Shown here: positions 9,249 to 19,418 of the stretch, one piece after another
Layout of the letters: each line of letters starts with the position of its first letter
How positions within the stretch are numbered: the stretch's first letter is position 1
NCBI GenBank assembly: GCA_019058365.1
Contig: JAHPZE010000011.1
Coordinates: forward strand, 1-64,000
DNA: 64,000 nt
Reading direction: 5' to 3'
DNA from: Promethearchaeota archaeon
GTDB lineage: Archaea > Asgardarchaeota > Lokiarchaeia > Sigyniarchaeales > SOKP01
The notes under the pieces: generated by a model
Told to the model about the DNA's origin: nothing
What the model saw: only the letters and a program-made list of their open reading frames with translations
Database searches by the model: none
Made by a program: the position numbers and the translations under genes

Positions 9249-10172
9249 ATGATAAAAATGGCATACTCAAAAAGATTCAAAAATTATGATGATGTTTTCA
9301 TAAAAGAACGCAAAGAAAATTGTTGCACCGTGCCAAACATCATATCTTCTAATGGGTATAATGTTTGTACGAATTGTGGAACAACGCAATCTAAGATTAT
9401 TTCTTATAAACCTAAAATGCAACCTTTTTTGAAAACAGATGTTAATCCAAATAATATTGAACCTGTACGTTCTCCAATAGGACCTCGTACAATCTTTAAA
9501 GGCAATCTAGATGGAAAAGGAAACTATTTATCCCCAAAAGCATTGATGCATTATAAGAGATTATCTAAAATAAACAGAGGATTAGTAAATGGACTTGAAA
9601 GGAATTTATGGATTGCAATAGCAAAATTAAACCAAATTAAAACGCAATTGAATCTCCCAAGTTATATTGCAGAAGACACTTTCAGGATTTATATTTCTGC
9701 TGCTAAAAAAAAACTAACATTAGGAAGAACAATTGATGGAATTCTTTGTGTCTCACTTTATTTTGCACTAAAATTTTATAGAAAACCAATAATTATTGAA
9801 GAATTACTTGCTGCATTTCAAATTTCTAAGAAAAAGTTTGTTTATTGCTATAAAGTAGTTGTAAATAATATTATTCCAAATTTAAATTTGAGTTCACATA
9901 ATTTTACACCTCAAGAATATATAAATAAATTCTATGACGAGTTGGATTTATCTGTAAATTGTCGGAATATTGCAATAAAAGTTGTCGAGGACAGCAAAAG
10001 GAAAGGATTAATTATTTCCGGTAGAGATCCTAAAGGAATTGCCGCAGCATCTCTGTATATTTCCTCAAAAAAAAATAATGAATCTCGCACCCAAAAACAG
10101 ATATGCAAAATTGCAAACGTTTCTGAAATTACTTTAAGAATGAGATTAAAAGAAATTAGTAGTTTAATTTGA
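9249..10172 (+). CDS. tfb: Transcription initiation factor IIB (TFB) paralogue
   Basis: N-terminal Cys cluster (NCCTVPN...VCTNCGT), then two cyclin-like repeats (ILCVSLYFALKFY; KGIAAASLYISSKKNNESRTQKQICKIANVSEITLRMRLKEI). Confidence 0.88.
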   Translation: MIKMAYSKRFKNYDDVFIKERKENCCTVPNIISSNGYNVCTNCGTTQSKIISYKPKMQPFLKTDVNPNNIEPVRSPIGPRTIFKGNLDGKGNYLSPKALMHYKRLSKINRGLVNGLERNLWIAIAKLNQIKTQLNLPSYIAEDTFRIYISAAKKKLTLGRTIDGILCVSLYFALKFYRKPIIIEELLAAFQISKKKFVYCYKVVVNNIIPNLNLSSHNFTPQEYINKFYDELDLSVNCRNIAIKVVEDSKRKGLIISGRDPKGIAAASLYISSKKNNESRTQKQICKIANVSEITLRMRLKEISSLI

Positions 10173-10314
10173 AAAATTATAGGAATACAATTTTTTTGCA
10201 TTTATTAGCATAAATGCAATTATACATTCTTATTTACTATTGTTAATTAATTTTTTTACCGTTATTTTGGCTTTAAATTCAAATTATTCTTTATTATTAT
10301 AGTTTTACTGATGA

Positions 10315-11229
10315 TTACTTATCTTTTTTGAAATCGCTAAGATGTTTGAACCTACCCCCTAATATATTTACCATATCTGACGGAACAATAATCCATGCCC
10401 CCTTTTCTTTCATGGATTCGTAAAGAATGTTCATTGCTCTTAAATTTAATGCAACTTCATCACTTTCATAGATATGAGCTGCATTAATAAATTTATTCGC
10501 AATTTGTTCCTCAGAACCTGCTAGTATAATCCTTGCTTGACGTTCTCTTTCCGCTTGTGCTTGTCGACTCATTGCATCTTGTAATGCCGTTGGAATTATA
10601 ACATCACGAATTTCAACTGAAATAGATTTAACACCCCATTCTTCAGTACGTTCGTCAATTATTCTTTCAAGATCATGCGATATTTCGTCTCTTCCCGCAA
10701 GCATCTGGCTCAATTCTGTCTTCCCAATTATATCCCTTAATGAAGTTTGAGCAGCCCATGAAATTGCAGTTTTATAATCTTGGACACGGAGTGATGCTTT
10801 ATACGAATCTACGACTTTCCAAAACAACACAGCATCAACATTAACAGGTACATTATCTTTTGTTAAAGTTTGTTCAGCAGAAAATGTGGTTGTAATAATT
10901 CGCATGTCGAGAGAAAATGGAATTTTAAAAATAAATGGAAAAAGCCACAAAACACCTGGTCCTCGCATCTTTTTAAACTTTCCTAATAATAAGGTAGGCA
11001 CTTTAATCCATTCGGGGATAATATATAATCCCATGAAAATAAATCCTATAAAAATCATTATAATAATTCCAATAAATACCAGCAAATTAAGCGGAATTCC
11101 AAAAAAATTTAATGCAATTATCATACCTAACAATATAATAATTCCCAAAAAGAAGAGGAAATAACCTAATCCTCTTATTATACCTCCACCGATTAAACTT
11201 GATTTATTATATAATGACATTTTTATCAA
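10315..11229 (-). CDS. SPFH/stomatin-like (slipin) membrane protein
   Basis: N-terminal TMs then RGPGVLWLFPFIFKIPFSLDMRI.TTTFSAEQTLTKDNVPVNVDAVLFWKVVD...RDIIGKTELSQMLAGRDEI...SRQAQAERERQARIILA. Confidence 0.93.
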   Translation of the reverse strand: MIKMSLYNKSSLIGGGIIRGLGYFLFFLGIIILLGMIIALNFFGIPLNLLVFIGIIIMIFIGFIFMGLYIIPEWIKVPTLLLGKFKKMRGPGVLWLFPFIFKIPFSLDMRIITTTFSAEQTLTKDNVPVNVDAVLFWKVVDSYKASLRVQDYKTAISWAAQTSLRDIIGKTELSQMLAGRDEISHDLERIIDERTEEWGVKSISVEIRDVIIPTALQDAMSRQAQAERERQARIILAGSEEQIANKFINAAHIYESDEVALNLRAMNILYESMKEKGAWIIVPSDMVNILGGRFKHLSDFKKDK

Positions 11230-11460
11230 TTCATATGAAAATGATTATAAATAAATAAATATTGGCTAAGAATTATAAGTAAATTCTAGATATTACCTAA
11301 GCTAATGGAGTATTAGTTTTTTTGCAACTGATAATTAACACAGATAAATCTATTATAATCAGCTAAGTTACTTAGAATTAGTAAATAATGATATTGATAC
11401 AATTATATTGACACTAAATAACTTTTTAATTTTCATTACTAAAATTAGGTATTAATTTAT

Positions 11461-12081
11461 TCACTTTATCAATGTTTGGGAAAGTTTAGATGTTAATTCC
11501 ATTATGTCATTTTGAATTGTGCTAACTTCTCTTTCTTTTTCATTTAATTCTTTTAAATGATGAGATAAAACTTTTTCTTCTTCTTTATAAAATGCTTTGA
11601 TTACAATTGCTTTTTCAGGTGATTTTTTTTGAACCGCTCTTATATATTTTAGTTGTAGTTTTCCCAATCTAATTCGAATGTTAGCAGCCTGTATTTTAGA
11701 CTTTGCTAATATTAATTTACTTTTGGCTAACTTTTCTTCAAACCTCGCTATTTCTTTATGATGTTGTGCTAACTCAAATTGATTTTCAGCGACTTTCTCA
11801 TGATAATTTATAAAATCTCTTTCATTTTTTATTACTTCCTCTGGAAATTTTAGTAATAACTTAGATTTTATCTTGTTCTCCAATAATTTATGATTACTTT
11901 CAACCAATTTCTTTCTTACTTGCGCTAATTTTATTTCTTTTTCAACAAACATCTCTCTCGTTTTTACTTTTTTTAAGAGATTTTTTGCTAATTTTTTTAA
12001 TTCTAAGGCAACTAATTTTTCTTTTTTAGCGATTATTATATTCTCATGTGCTTTCATATTAAGATTAAAAATTTTTTCCAT
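11461..12081 (-). CDS. Coiled-coil protein, unknown function
   Basis: 206 aa, almost entirely Lys/Glu/Leu helical. Confidence 0.65.
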   Translation of the reverse strand: MEKIFNLNMKAHENIIIAKKEKLVALELKKLAKNLLKKVKTREMFVEKEIKLAQVRKKLVESNHKLLENKIKSKLLLKFPEEVIKNERDFINYHEKVAENQFELAQHHKEIARFEEKLAKSKLILAKSKIQAANIRIRLGKLQLKYIRAVQKKSPEKAIVIKAFYKEEEKVLSHHLKELNEKEREVSTIQNDIMELTSKLSQTLIK

Positions 12082-12391
12082 GTGAAATTCACCTTAAATT
12101 TTATAATTATTTACAAAAAAGTATCTTTCACAATGTAGTAAACTAAACAATCGTTTTTAGACATTAAAAATTGTAAAAATACTTTTTAAATTTAGATTTT
12201 AATTATAACTTTTAATCAGAAAATTCTATTTTTAAAAGTATGGATAAAATTTCATAAGGTAGGGGACTTAAATTTTTTCATAAAAAATCACATTAATTAG
12301 TTCTATTTGAAAAATGAAAAATCATTTAAATTAGAACTCAACTAACTTGTATTTTTTAAGATTCTATCATTTATGGTTGAGAAATATTTTA

Positions 12392-13138
12392 TTAACCGTT
12401 ATGAACATTGATATTTTTTTTATAATAACATAACCAAATAAAATTTTCAATTATTTCTTTTCCAATCGTGATAGTTTTATTAGCTATTCTCTCATCAAAT
12501 AAGCTTGGATGAAAATAATAAGGATTATGAGTTTCTGGATGAAATTGCAGCGCAAAAATTGGTCTGTCGAGATGTTTCATATACTGTACCATTTTATATC
12601 CTAAAGTTCTAGATGTACTCATGATATTGAACTTTTTTTGAATATTACAATCATTTGGAGATACAAAATCAAGGTGATGGACGTTAACTGGAATACTTTT
12701 TTGAGTAACTAATTCATCTGTTTCTTTAAGTAAAATAAATATTATCCTTCCCCCTAATCCAAAAAGCCTCATCCTGCTTATTTGAGCACCGTACGCATAA
12801 GCAACTAAATGAAATCCAAAGCATAATGCAAGGATTGGTATTTGATTTGTTTGTTGAATCAATAATAATTGAGGCTTAAACTTTCTTTTTAATCTCTCGT
12901 CGTAGTAAAAACTTGAAACATCTAATTCAGAGCCTGAGAGAATAATCCCATTATAATTTTCTGCCATTTCTGTTTTAAATTGAGTAAAATGAATTGTTTT
13001 TAACTCTACTTCTGCTATACAGTTTTTTATAATTGTTTCTATTCTTGTTATTCTATCCGTCGTTAAACCTCGAGAATAATTATCTATAAGCAGTATTTGT
13101 GTAATTTTTTCATTTTTAAAAGAATTTTCTTCACTCAT
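12392..13138 (-). CDS. Class I glutamine amidotransferase-like / gamma-glutamyl hydrolase-like protein
   Basis: ILSGSELDVSSFYYDE, nucleophile elbow ILALCFGFHLVAYAYG, ALQFHPETH: Cys-His-Glu triad present. Confidence 0.82.
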   Translation of the reverse strand: MSEENSFKNEKITQILLIDNYSRGLTTDRITRIETIIKNCIAEVELKTIHFTQFKTEMAENYNGIILSGSELDVSSFYYDERLKRKFKPQLLLIQQTNQIPILALCFGFHLVAYAYGAQISRMRLFGLGGRIIFILLKETDELVTQKSIPVNVHHLDFVSPNDCNIQKKFNIMSTSRTLGYKMVQYMKHLDRPIFALQFHPETHNPYYFHPSLFDERIANKTITIGKEIIENFIWLCYYKKNINVHNG

Positions 13139-13155
13139 TAATAATCTCCAATGAA

Positions 13156-13521
13156 TTATGTGTAGTTTTTAATTAAAATCTCAGAGGGATAATATGTATA
13201 AGCATCAATATCACTATCATCTTCTAACTTTACTCTTACTAAAATTCTATGATATAATTTCCCTTCTCCTTCAATCATGTCGATTTGATTAAGGAGAGAT
13301 TTTCCAACACCATAGTATATCTCTCCATTAACACTAGAATTGTTATCATGAATGATAAATGGAAATCCCAAGGAATGTGGTTCCATCTTTCTATAATTTA
13401 ATAGTCTAGCTTTTTTATATTTTAATCCTCTAAGGATATAATTTCGGCTTTGTCCATGTTGTAAGGTACCATAGACGAAGAGTTTATCATAAATATAATT
13501 TTTATAATTGCCTTGTTCCAT
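13156..13521 (-). CDS. Gamma-glutamylcyclotransferase / AIG2-like protein
   Basis: LFVYGTLQHGQSRNYIL...GEIYYGVGKSLLNQIDMIEGEGKLYHRILVRV...AYTYY. Confidence 0.9.
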   Translation of the reverse strand: MEQGNYKNYIYDKLFVYGTLQHGQSRNYILRGLKYKKARLLNYRKMEPHSLGFPFIIHDNNSSVNGEIYYGVGKSLLNQIDMIEGEGKLYHRILVRVKLEDDSDIDAYTYYPSEILIKNYT

Positions 13522-13547
13522 TTTCTTAATAATTTTGTTAAATTTTA

Positions 13548-15011
13548 TTAGAATGAAACGTCACCAAACAATCTGTTTAATAATGAATCTGATTCAGATT
13601 GTCCTCTTAACACACGATCATTTTCTACTAATGGTATTTTAAGATTTTGCACTACAAGAGTATTAACAACTCGTATCCCCTTGAAATTAGTGACCATTCC
13701 ATCAACATCATCGTAAGAAAAACTATAGCTTGCTTCTAAATTACCTCGAACTTGAGTACCTGCAGTAATTTTATAACGATTTCCTCTCCGATCAGTGACA
13801 ATTCTTGGGTCTACTAATTCCATAACAACATAAGTTTTTCCTTGTTGTCTCAGTTTTTCAATTTTTCTTGTTTGATATTCTATATTTAGTTCTTTTTGAG
13901 GATAACCAATTATACGTTTTTTATCAGGTAAGTTTTTGATTTGAATGTCTAAATAATCTTGGTATATCTTAGTTTCGTTGATCCATCTTGTTGTGCTAGT
14001 TTCTAAGGATTCAATTACACCGTTTGGTCTCTTGAAAACAGCTTTAGTTCCATTTGCGATTGCATTTTCCACATTATTAGTATGATATGGGTCTTGTATA
14101 ATTTCTCCTGTTGATTGGAGATGTATAGCATGAAGTGTAGAAACACAACAAAGATAAGATAAATCAACTAAATCCTCAGTATTATATTGGACATCAACTA
14201 CACGGACTTCTATCCTATTTCTTGAGGGCAATTCATCGTTATCATCACTAATGTTAGTAAACGGACCTCTAGGGGTTATATCTACTAAACGATCTCCACG
14301 ATTATTAGTAATAACTTTTTTAGAGAACTCATCTTCTTCAAATCCTATTTTAAGTTTGTATCTCATCCGACCATAATATCGCATTGGAATCAAAGCTGGG
14401 CGATTTTCAGGTATCTGTATCAATGCAAATCCATTTGGTTTAAGGACAGTACTATTGGCACATCGATTACTAGCAATATTATTCCAATTTCCTCTATATA
14501 CATAAGAATTTGCTGAAATTCCAATTATTTCTGGAAGATAATCCCACAAATAATTATATACTATTTTCATTTCTTCAGGAGTCATTAGACCACCTTTTTT
14601 TTGGACAGAAACATTAATATGAGTTCCACAAATCGGATTTGGATCACTCTGCACTGGATGGAGACTTTGAGCAAGGATTTTAACTCCAAGTTGTTTTGCA
14701 GCTTCAGTTAATAATTTCCTTCCTTCTTTTACAGCCTGTTCCAGTGATGTAGGGGGTAGAGGTAGAGTAACATATTCAATTTGTGAAGGTGAAGGTTCGG
14801 CATCTAATCCCCGTATTCTGACTTGAAGTGAACTCAGAAAATTTTGATCTTTTTCAAGAATTTCAGCAGATTTTACCATTATATCATCTGCTACTTTTGC
14901 TAACCTTCCATTCTTATTAATAATAAGGAATTCCTCTTCGATACCACAAAGCACTTGGTAAGCCTTATAGATTTCTGAATCAAGTTCTTCTCTTTCTTCA
15001 TGAAATAGCAT
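13548..15011 (-). CDS. GCS2-family glutamate-cysteine ligase-like carboxylate-amine ligase
   Basis: CGIEEEFLI...LDAEPSPSQIEYVTLPLPPTSLEQAVKEGRKLL...GTHINVS; about 100-residue C-terminal extension. Confidence 0.85.
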   Translation of the reverse strand: MLFHEEREELDSEIYKAYQVLCGIEEEFLIINKNGRLAKVADDIMVKSAEILEKDQNFLSSLQVRIRGLDAEPSPSQIEYVTLPLPPTSLEQAVKEGRKLLTEAAKQLGVKILAQSLHPVQSDPNPICGTHINVSVQKKGGLMTPEEMKIVYNYLWDYLPEIIGISANSYVYRGNWNNIASNRCANSTVLKPNGFALIQIPENRPALIPMRYYGRMRYKLKIGFEEDEFSKKVITNNRGDRLVDITPRGPFTNISDDNDELPSRNRIEVRVVDVQYNTEDLVDLSYLCCVSTLHAIHLQSTGEIIQDPYHTNNVENAIANGTKAVFKRPNGVIESLETSTTRWINETKIYQDYLDIQIKNLPDKKRIIGYPQKELNIEYQTRKIEKLRQQGKTYVVMELVDPRIVTDRRGNRYKITAGTQVRGNLEASYSFSYDDVDGMVTNFKGIRVVNTLVVQNLKIPLVENDRVLRGQSESDSLLNRLFGDVSF

Positions 15012-15101
15012 GAGCTCTAGACACTAATCATTTAATTAATCTCTTGTTTAATAAAAAGAAATCATTATTTTAAAATTATTAAACCTACCTATTTTAAAAT
15101 A

Positions 15102-16460
15102 CTACTTAAACATTTCCATAAATGCACCTAAGCGAGTCTTAACTTGTTCTACATTCTCACCAATTTTATTAAAATTTAATGCTATACTGGGAATCTCCAG
15201 TTCTTGGCGAATTTTTTCCTTTAACATTGTGAAACAATTGGATATTGAATGACAGCCAAAAAGCTGAATGAAAACAAGACCATCAGCATTTAATTTTTTT
15301 GCTATCCTCATGTAAGAATCCGAAAGAATATCATTATCACATCCTATTCCATTTACAGTAGCATTCATTAAATAATGAGCATAAGCCTCAACGGGATCAG
15401 ATATTTTAGTAATAGGAATATCTTCTAATAATAATAACATATCCCAATCCGCATATAATGCCCGACCTCCTAATTCATATATTATTTCATGACTTTTTGG
15501 TTCCCACCCTCCAAACATAGGAGTAATTAAAATTCGGGGCATATTAGAAACATCCATACCGATTTTATTTCTGATTCTCTCTTTCATTTCCTTTACTAAT
15601 GATGCCATATTATCTCGATATCGAATTGCATTAGAATTATAATCTTGAAAACTATTGTTTAGTATCACTAATATTTCACTAAATGTAGCAGGATTACAAG
15701 GATAAAATTCAGATTTACTTATATCATAAAGGACAGTTTTATAAGAGTTTCTTATATCGTTAGCAACTTGAAAGTGATTTCGCATAATATTTCTATCAAA
15801 ATTATTTCCACTTACTTTTTCCAATTCTCTGATAGCATCATAAAGATTCTCTGTTAGTAATTCTAATGCATTCCCGATGTTTCTTGGTGGAACGTCTATC
15901 CAAATCTGCTTAATTGGATTTTGAATAGTTTTCAAGGATTCTAAGTATTTATTCCAGGCACTACATCGAATAGTATAATTTAATGTAGCTTCTACATTCT
16001 TTCCTTTACTTACATGCATTCCATAGAGAGATTTTATTCCATAACAAAAATCAGATGGAACTCCATTTTCTATTCCAAGCTCGTACATCTCATTATATTT
16101 TTTATTAACAGTATCTATTACATTTTCAATAATTTCATCTATAATTTTGTTTATATCTCCAATACCAAAATTTTTTATAAATCCTAAAAAATTTGATACA
16201 TTTTTCCAGCCAAAAATATTTGAGGCAGATCCTAAATAAGTTAAATATCTATGCATTTCAAAGTTATGCATTCTAATTGGAAATACGGGGACTAAACCAG
16301 GAAATCCATAAACTAAATCAGAAAAAGGCAACGCAACTGAAATTAATTTCTTTTTTTCTCGAAATTTCTTTCTTTTTAAATAGTCTCGCCCTGTTAAAAG
16401 GTTATATGAGATTCTAAGAACAGAACTGAACCGAACAATTTCATCCGCTATAAGACTCAT
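15102..16460 (-). CDS. 2-hydroxyacyl-CoA dehydratase (HgdB/BcrC-like) subunit
   Basis: Conserved architecture, Cys in SDFCYGIKS, IRCSAWNKYLE, FGCHSISN; adjacent to activator and second subunit. Confidence 0.78.
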   Translation of the reverse strand: MSLIADEIVRFSSVLRISYNLLTGRDYLKRKKFREKKKLISVALPFSDLVYGFPGLVPVFPIRMHNFEMHRYLTYLGSASNIFGWKNVSNFLGFIKNFGIGDINKIIDEIIENVIDTVNKKYNEMYELGIENGVPSDFCYGIKSLYGMHVSKGKNVEATLNYTIRCSAWNKYLESLKTIQNPIKQIWIDVPPRNIGNALELLTENLYDAIRELEKVSGNNFDRNIMRNHFQVANDIRNSYKTVLYDISKSEFYPCNPATFSEILVILNNSFQDYNSNAIRYRDNMASLVKEMKERIRNKIGMDVSNMPRILITPMFGGWEPKSHEIIYELGGRALYADWDMLLLLEDIPITKISDPVEAYAHYLMNATVNGIGCDNDILSDSYMRIAKKLNADGLVFIQLFGCHSISNCFTMLKEKIRQELEIPSIALNFNKIGENVEQVKTRLGAFMEMFK

Positions 16461-16463
16461 TTT

Positions 16464-17600
16464 TTAAATCATCTCCAAAAACGCTTCTATCCTAGTACTA
16501 AGTTGTCCTCGTATTGCTCTTGAATAATCTCTTTCTAAGTTTAATACTTGAATCTCTTTTTCCTGTAATCTATTTTTCAAATGTGTTGACATAATAGAAA
16601 TATGATCACAGAACTTTATAATATGATTTATAATCCCTAATTTTCTACCTGTCTTCTTTTTATGGTCTAGATAAATTTTTTCAATTTGGAGAATCTTGTT
16701 TTCTAAAAAATTTGGTACAGAATGATCTCCAAAAATATTGTTTTTAAATCGCTGAACTAATAAATCATAGGGATTCTCCATTGAATCCAAGACGTTGTCT
16801 CCAAAAATTTGAGAATAATAATTATTTCCAATCCAAGTGTCTAAGTAGATAATATTTCCCCCTCCCTCTTCGATTAAATCAATCAGATGATCATCAATAA
16901 AGATAGAACCGCCTGTTAATAAAATATCTTTTAGACCATTAGATGATTGAATTTGATTATCTATGAATTCTTTAATATAAAATTCTAATTTAGGAAGAAA
17001 TGAAGGTCCATAGAGCATAGCATATTGAAGTACTTTTAGTTTTTCGGATCCTTTAATGTTTATAAGGCTAAACTCTAATAACTTTTTTTTGAAGGAATTA
17101 TACTTTCTAATACTCTTCTTAAATTCCTCATCTTGTACTTTATAACCATTAATATTTTCTAATTGTTTTTTTAATTCAAATAGTTCCAATTTGAAATATT
17201 TCAAACTATTCTCATTTTTAGTATATGAAGTATAAAAATTTAAACGAGAAATATTAAAATATTTAGATATTATTTCAGAGGCACAAATATCAGAAACGCA
17301 ATGATTGGAAACTATAAAATAATCAATTAGTTCTAAAAATTTATATTGGTTAGGCTTTAGCGAAAACAAACCAATACACGACTGGGCAAATGCACAAGTA
17401 GAAGGAGGTAAATAATCTACGCTAGCATCCATTAAGTCATCATTTCCCGCAAACATTAATCTTAAAGGAATAAAACCAGCAGCGTCTATTAATTCTTCAG
17501 GGATATTGTCGTGAGAGATAAATCCTACTACTTTTTTTCCCTCCTCTTTTTTTTCTCTTAAAAATGTTGCGTAATCTGATAATAGCTCTAAATTATCCAT
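16464..17600 (-). CDS. 2-hydroxyacyl-CoA dehydratase second subunit-like
   Basis: VVGFISHDNIPEELIDAAGFIPLRL...STCAFAQSCIGLF...SNHCVSDICASE; LLTGGSIFIDDHLIDLIEEGGGNIIYLDTW. Confidence 0.78.
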   Translation of the reverse strand: MDNLELLSDYATFLREKKEEGKKVVGFISHDNIPEELIDAAGFIPLRLMFAGNDDLMDASVDYLPPSTCAFAQSCIGLFSLKPNQYKFLELIDYFIVSNHCVSDICASEIISKYFNISRLNFYTSYTKNENSLKYFKLELFELKKQLENINGYKVQDEEFKKSIRKYNSFKKKLLEFSLINIKGSEKLKVLQYAMLYGPSFLPKLEFYIKEFIDNQIQSSNGLKDILLTGGSIFIDDHLIDLIEEGGGNIIYLDTWIGNNYYSQIFGDNVLDSMENPYDLLVQRFKNNIFGDHSVPNFLENKILQIEKIYLDHKKKTGRKLGIINHIIKFCDHISIMSTHLKNRLQEKEIQVLNLERDYSRAIRGQLSTRIEAFLEMI

Positions 17601-17707
17601 TTTAGTTTTTTACATCTTTGAATTATTAATCAAAAAAGAGTTAATTATTCATAAAATTTATTATAATGAACTAAAACATAATTTATCAAAAAAAATTGAA
17701 AAAAAAA

Positions 17708-18531
17708 TTAACTATTGTTCTGATCTTGTGCGATTAGAGCGGCTCCAATAGCACCCGTTAGCTGAGCGCTACTTTTTCCATTAAGCATGGGTATAACAAT
17801 CTCAAATCCCAATTCTTGCTCCAGGAAATTCTTAACTCCAACATTTTTAGCAACACCTCCACAGAAAACTAAGACAGGTGCAACACCTATTCGTTTAGCC
17901 ATTCCAGCAACCCTTCTTGCAATTGATTTATGAATTCCCGCAGCGATATCTTCTTTTTTCGTTCCTTTAGCAAAAAGAGATATAACTTCAGATTCAGCAA
18001 AAACTGTACATGTTGAACTAATTGATGCTGGGTTGTTAGATTTAAGTGCTAATTCTCCAATATCCTGGATAGGAACTTCAAGAGCTCCAGCCATCACTTC
18101 AATAAAGCGACCCGTTCCAGCAGCGCATTTTGACTATGCTAAAAAAAGTTTTTATGCATTTTATCATTCATTTGGAAATCAATAACGCTACCAGTTTTTT
18201 TAGAAATTACAATCGCCTTACTATCTTGTCCCCCAATATCTATAACAGAATGGGCTTCTGGAAAGAAGTATTGTACTCCTCGAGCATGTGCTGTGATCTC
18301 TGTAATGCGATCATCAGCAAACGATACAGTATTCCTCCCGTATCCAGTACTCATAACAAAAACATCACTTTTTTTCAGTTTATGTTGTTCTAAAATATCA
18401 TTGAATAAATTACTACCTACACGTTTAAAATCAAATGTAGACCGTCCAACCCGATAGTCAACGATATTCTTATCATCGAGTAACACTACTTTTGTTTCTA
18501 ATGATCCAATGTCAACTCCACATGTTTTCAA
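17708..18531 (-). pseudogene. 2-hydroxyacyl-CoA dehydratase activator ATPase (HgdC-like), interrupted by 32 extra nucleotides
   Basis: MKTCGVDIGSLETKVVLLDD...DIGGQDSKAIVI...DFQMNDK in one frame (18139..18531); CAAGTGRFIEVMAGALEVP...CGGVAKNVGV in another. The two halves are separated by ATGCATAAAAACTTTTTTTAGCATAGTCAAAA. Confidence 0.85.
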
Positions 18532-18608
18532 TTTTTATAACACCTAATAGTAAATTATCTTGCTGAGATGCAAAATGAATGTCAAAAATTAAAATTTATC
18601 ATATTAAT

Positions 18609-19322
18609 TTAACGTAATAAAAAGATAGAGATTAAAAGAGTTATAAAAAAGGCGAATGTCATCTGAAGTATATTTTTAATAATAGATTCTTTTGAAACTA
18701 CTCCTAAAAAGATACCAAGCAAAATAATGCAAGAGAGAATTAAAAGAAATGATATAATAAAAACTAAAAATGTAGCAGATGGTACAAATAAAAAAGGGAT
18801 TAAAGGTATGATACCTCCTAAAAATGGCGAACCCCCATTTATACAAGAAACAATTATACTAGCAAAATTCTCCGCTTTTTTTTGAAGTGTTTTTTTTTTT
18901 TTCCTCTCTTTTCTCCTACTGATTTTAATTTTTGGATAGACATTCTGATTTATTTTAATCAACATAGCTTTTTCAATTTCTTTTATCTCAACAGAATCAT
19001 CATCAATTGAATCTTCTTCCTCACTTGTTACTATCACCATTGCTTTTTTCAATTCTTCTTTTACTTTTTTTTGTTCAGCTTTTTCCGAAAGATATGATCC
19101 AGTCAAACCTGAAATGAGCATAGATATAGAACTCCCAAACCCTGTTAAAATAACAAGATGGCTGCTTATTGAAACTTGATTTTCATTAACAATTAATGCA
19201 AAAAAACCTAATAGAATCCCTAAGACCGTTAACATTCCATCATAAAAGTTATTTACAAAATAGCGTCTAGCGATTGTCCATAACTTTGTAATTTTTGCGT
19301 ATGTTCGGAATTTTTCCAACAT
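18609..19322 (-). CDS. VIT1/CCC1-family transporter-like protein, copy 1
   Basis: RRYFVNNFYDGMLTVLGILLGF...GFGSSISMLISGLTGSYLSEKAE...ASIIVSCINGGSPFLGGIIPLIPF. Confidence 0.78.
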   Translation of the reverse strand: MLEKFRTYAKITKLWTIARRYFVNNFYDGMLTVLGILLGFFALIVNENQVSISSHLVILTGFGSSISMLISGLTGSYLSEKAEQKKVKEELKKAMVIVTSEEEDSIDDDSVEIKEIEKAMLIKINQNVYPKIKISRRKERKKKKTLQKKAENFASIIVSCINGGSPFLGGIIPLIPFLFVPSATFLVFIISFLLILSCIILLGIFLGVVSKESIIKNILQMTFAFFITLLISIFLLR

Positions 19323-19418
19323 TTTATTTATTATTTTAAAACCTAATTGGGATAGAAATTCTCATTAATTCTATTCACATTTCATTATTCTATTAATTTT
19401 GCTTCACACCTTATTGTT

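Noticed and set aside
18130-18393. 87-aa plus-strand ORF across the activator gene break
   Set aside because: Antisense of HgdC-like coding sequence; no independent motif.
17708-18531. Bulge-helix-bulge archaeal intron as explanation for the 32-nt insert
   Set aside because: Tried to fold exon/intron joints: a GCAU/AUGC 4-bp central helix is possible, but no supporting outer and inner helices, so a canonical BHB is not supported.
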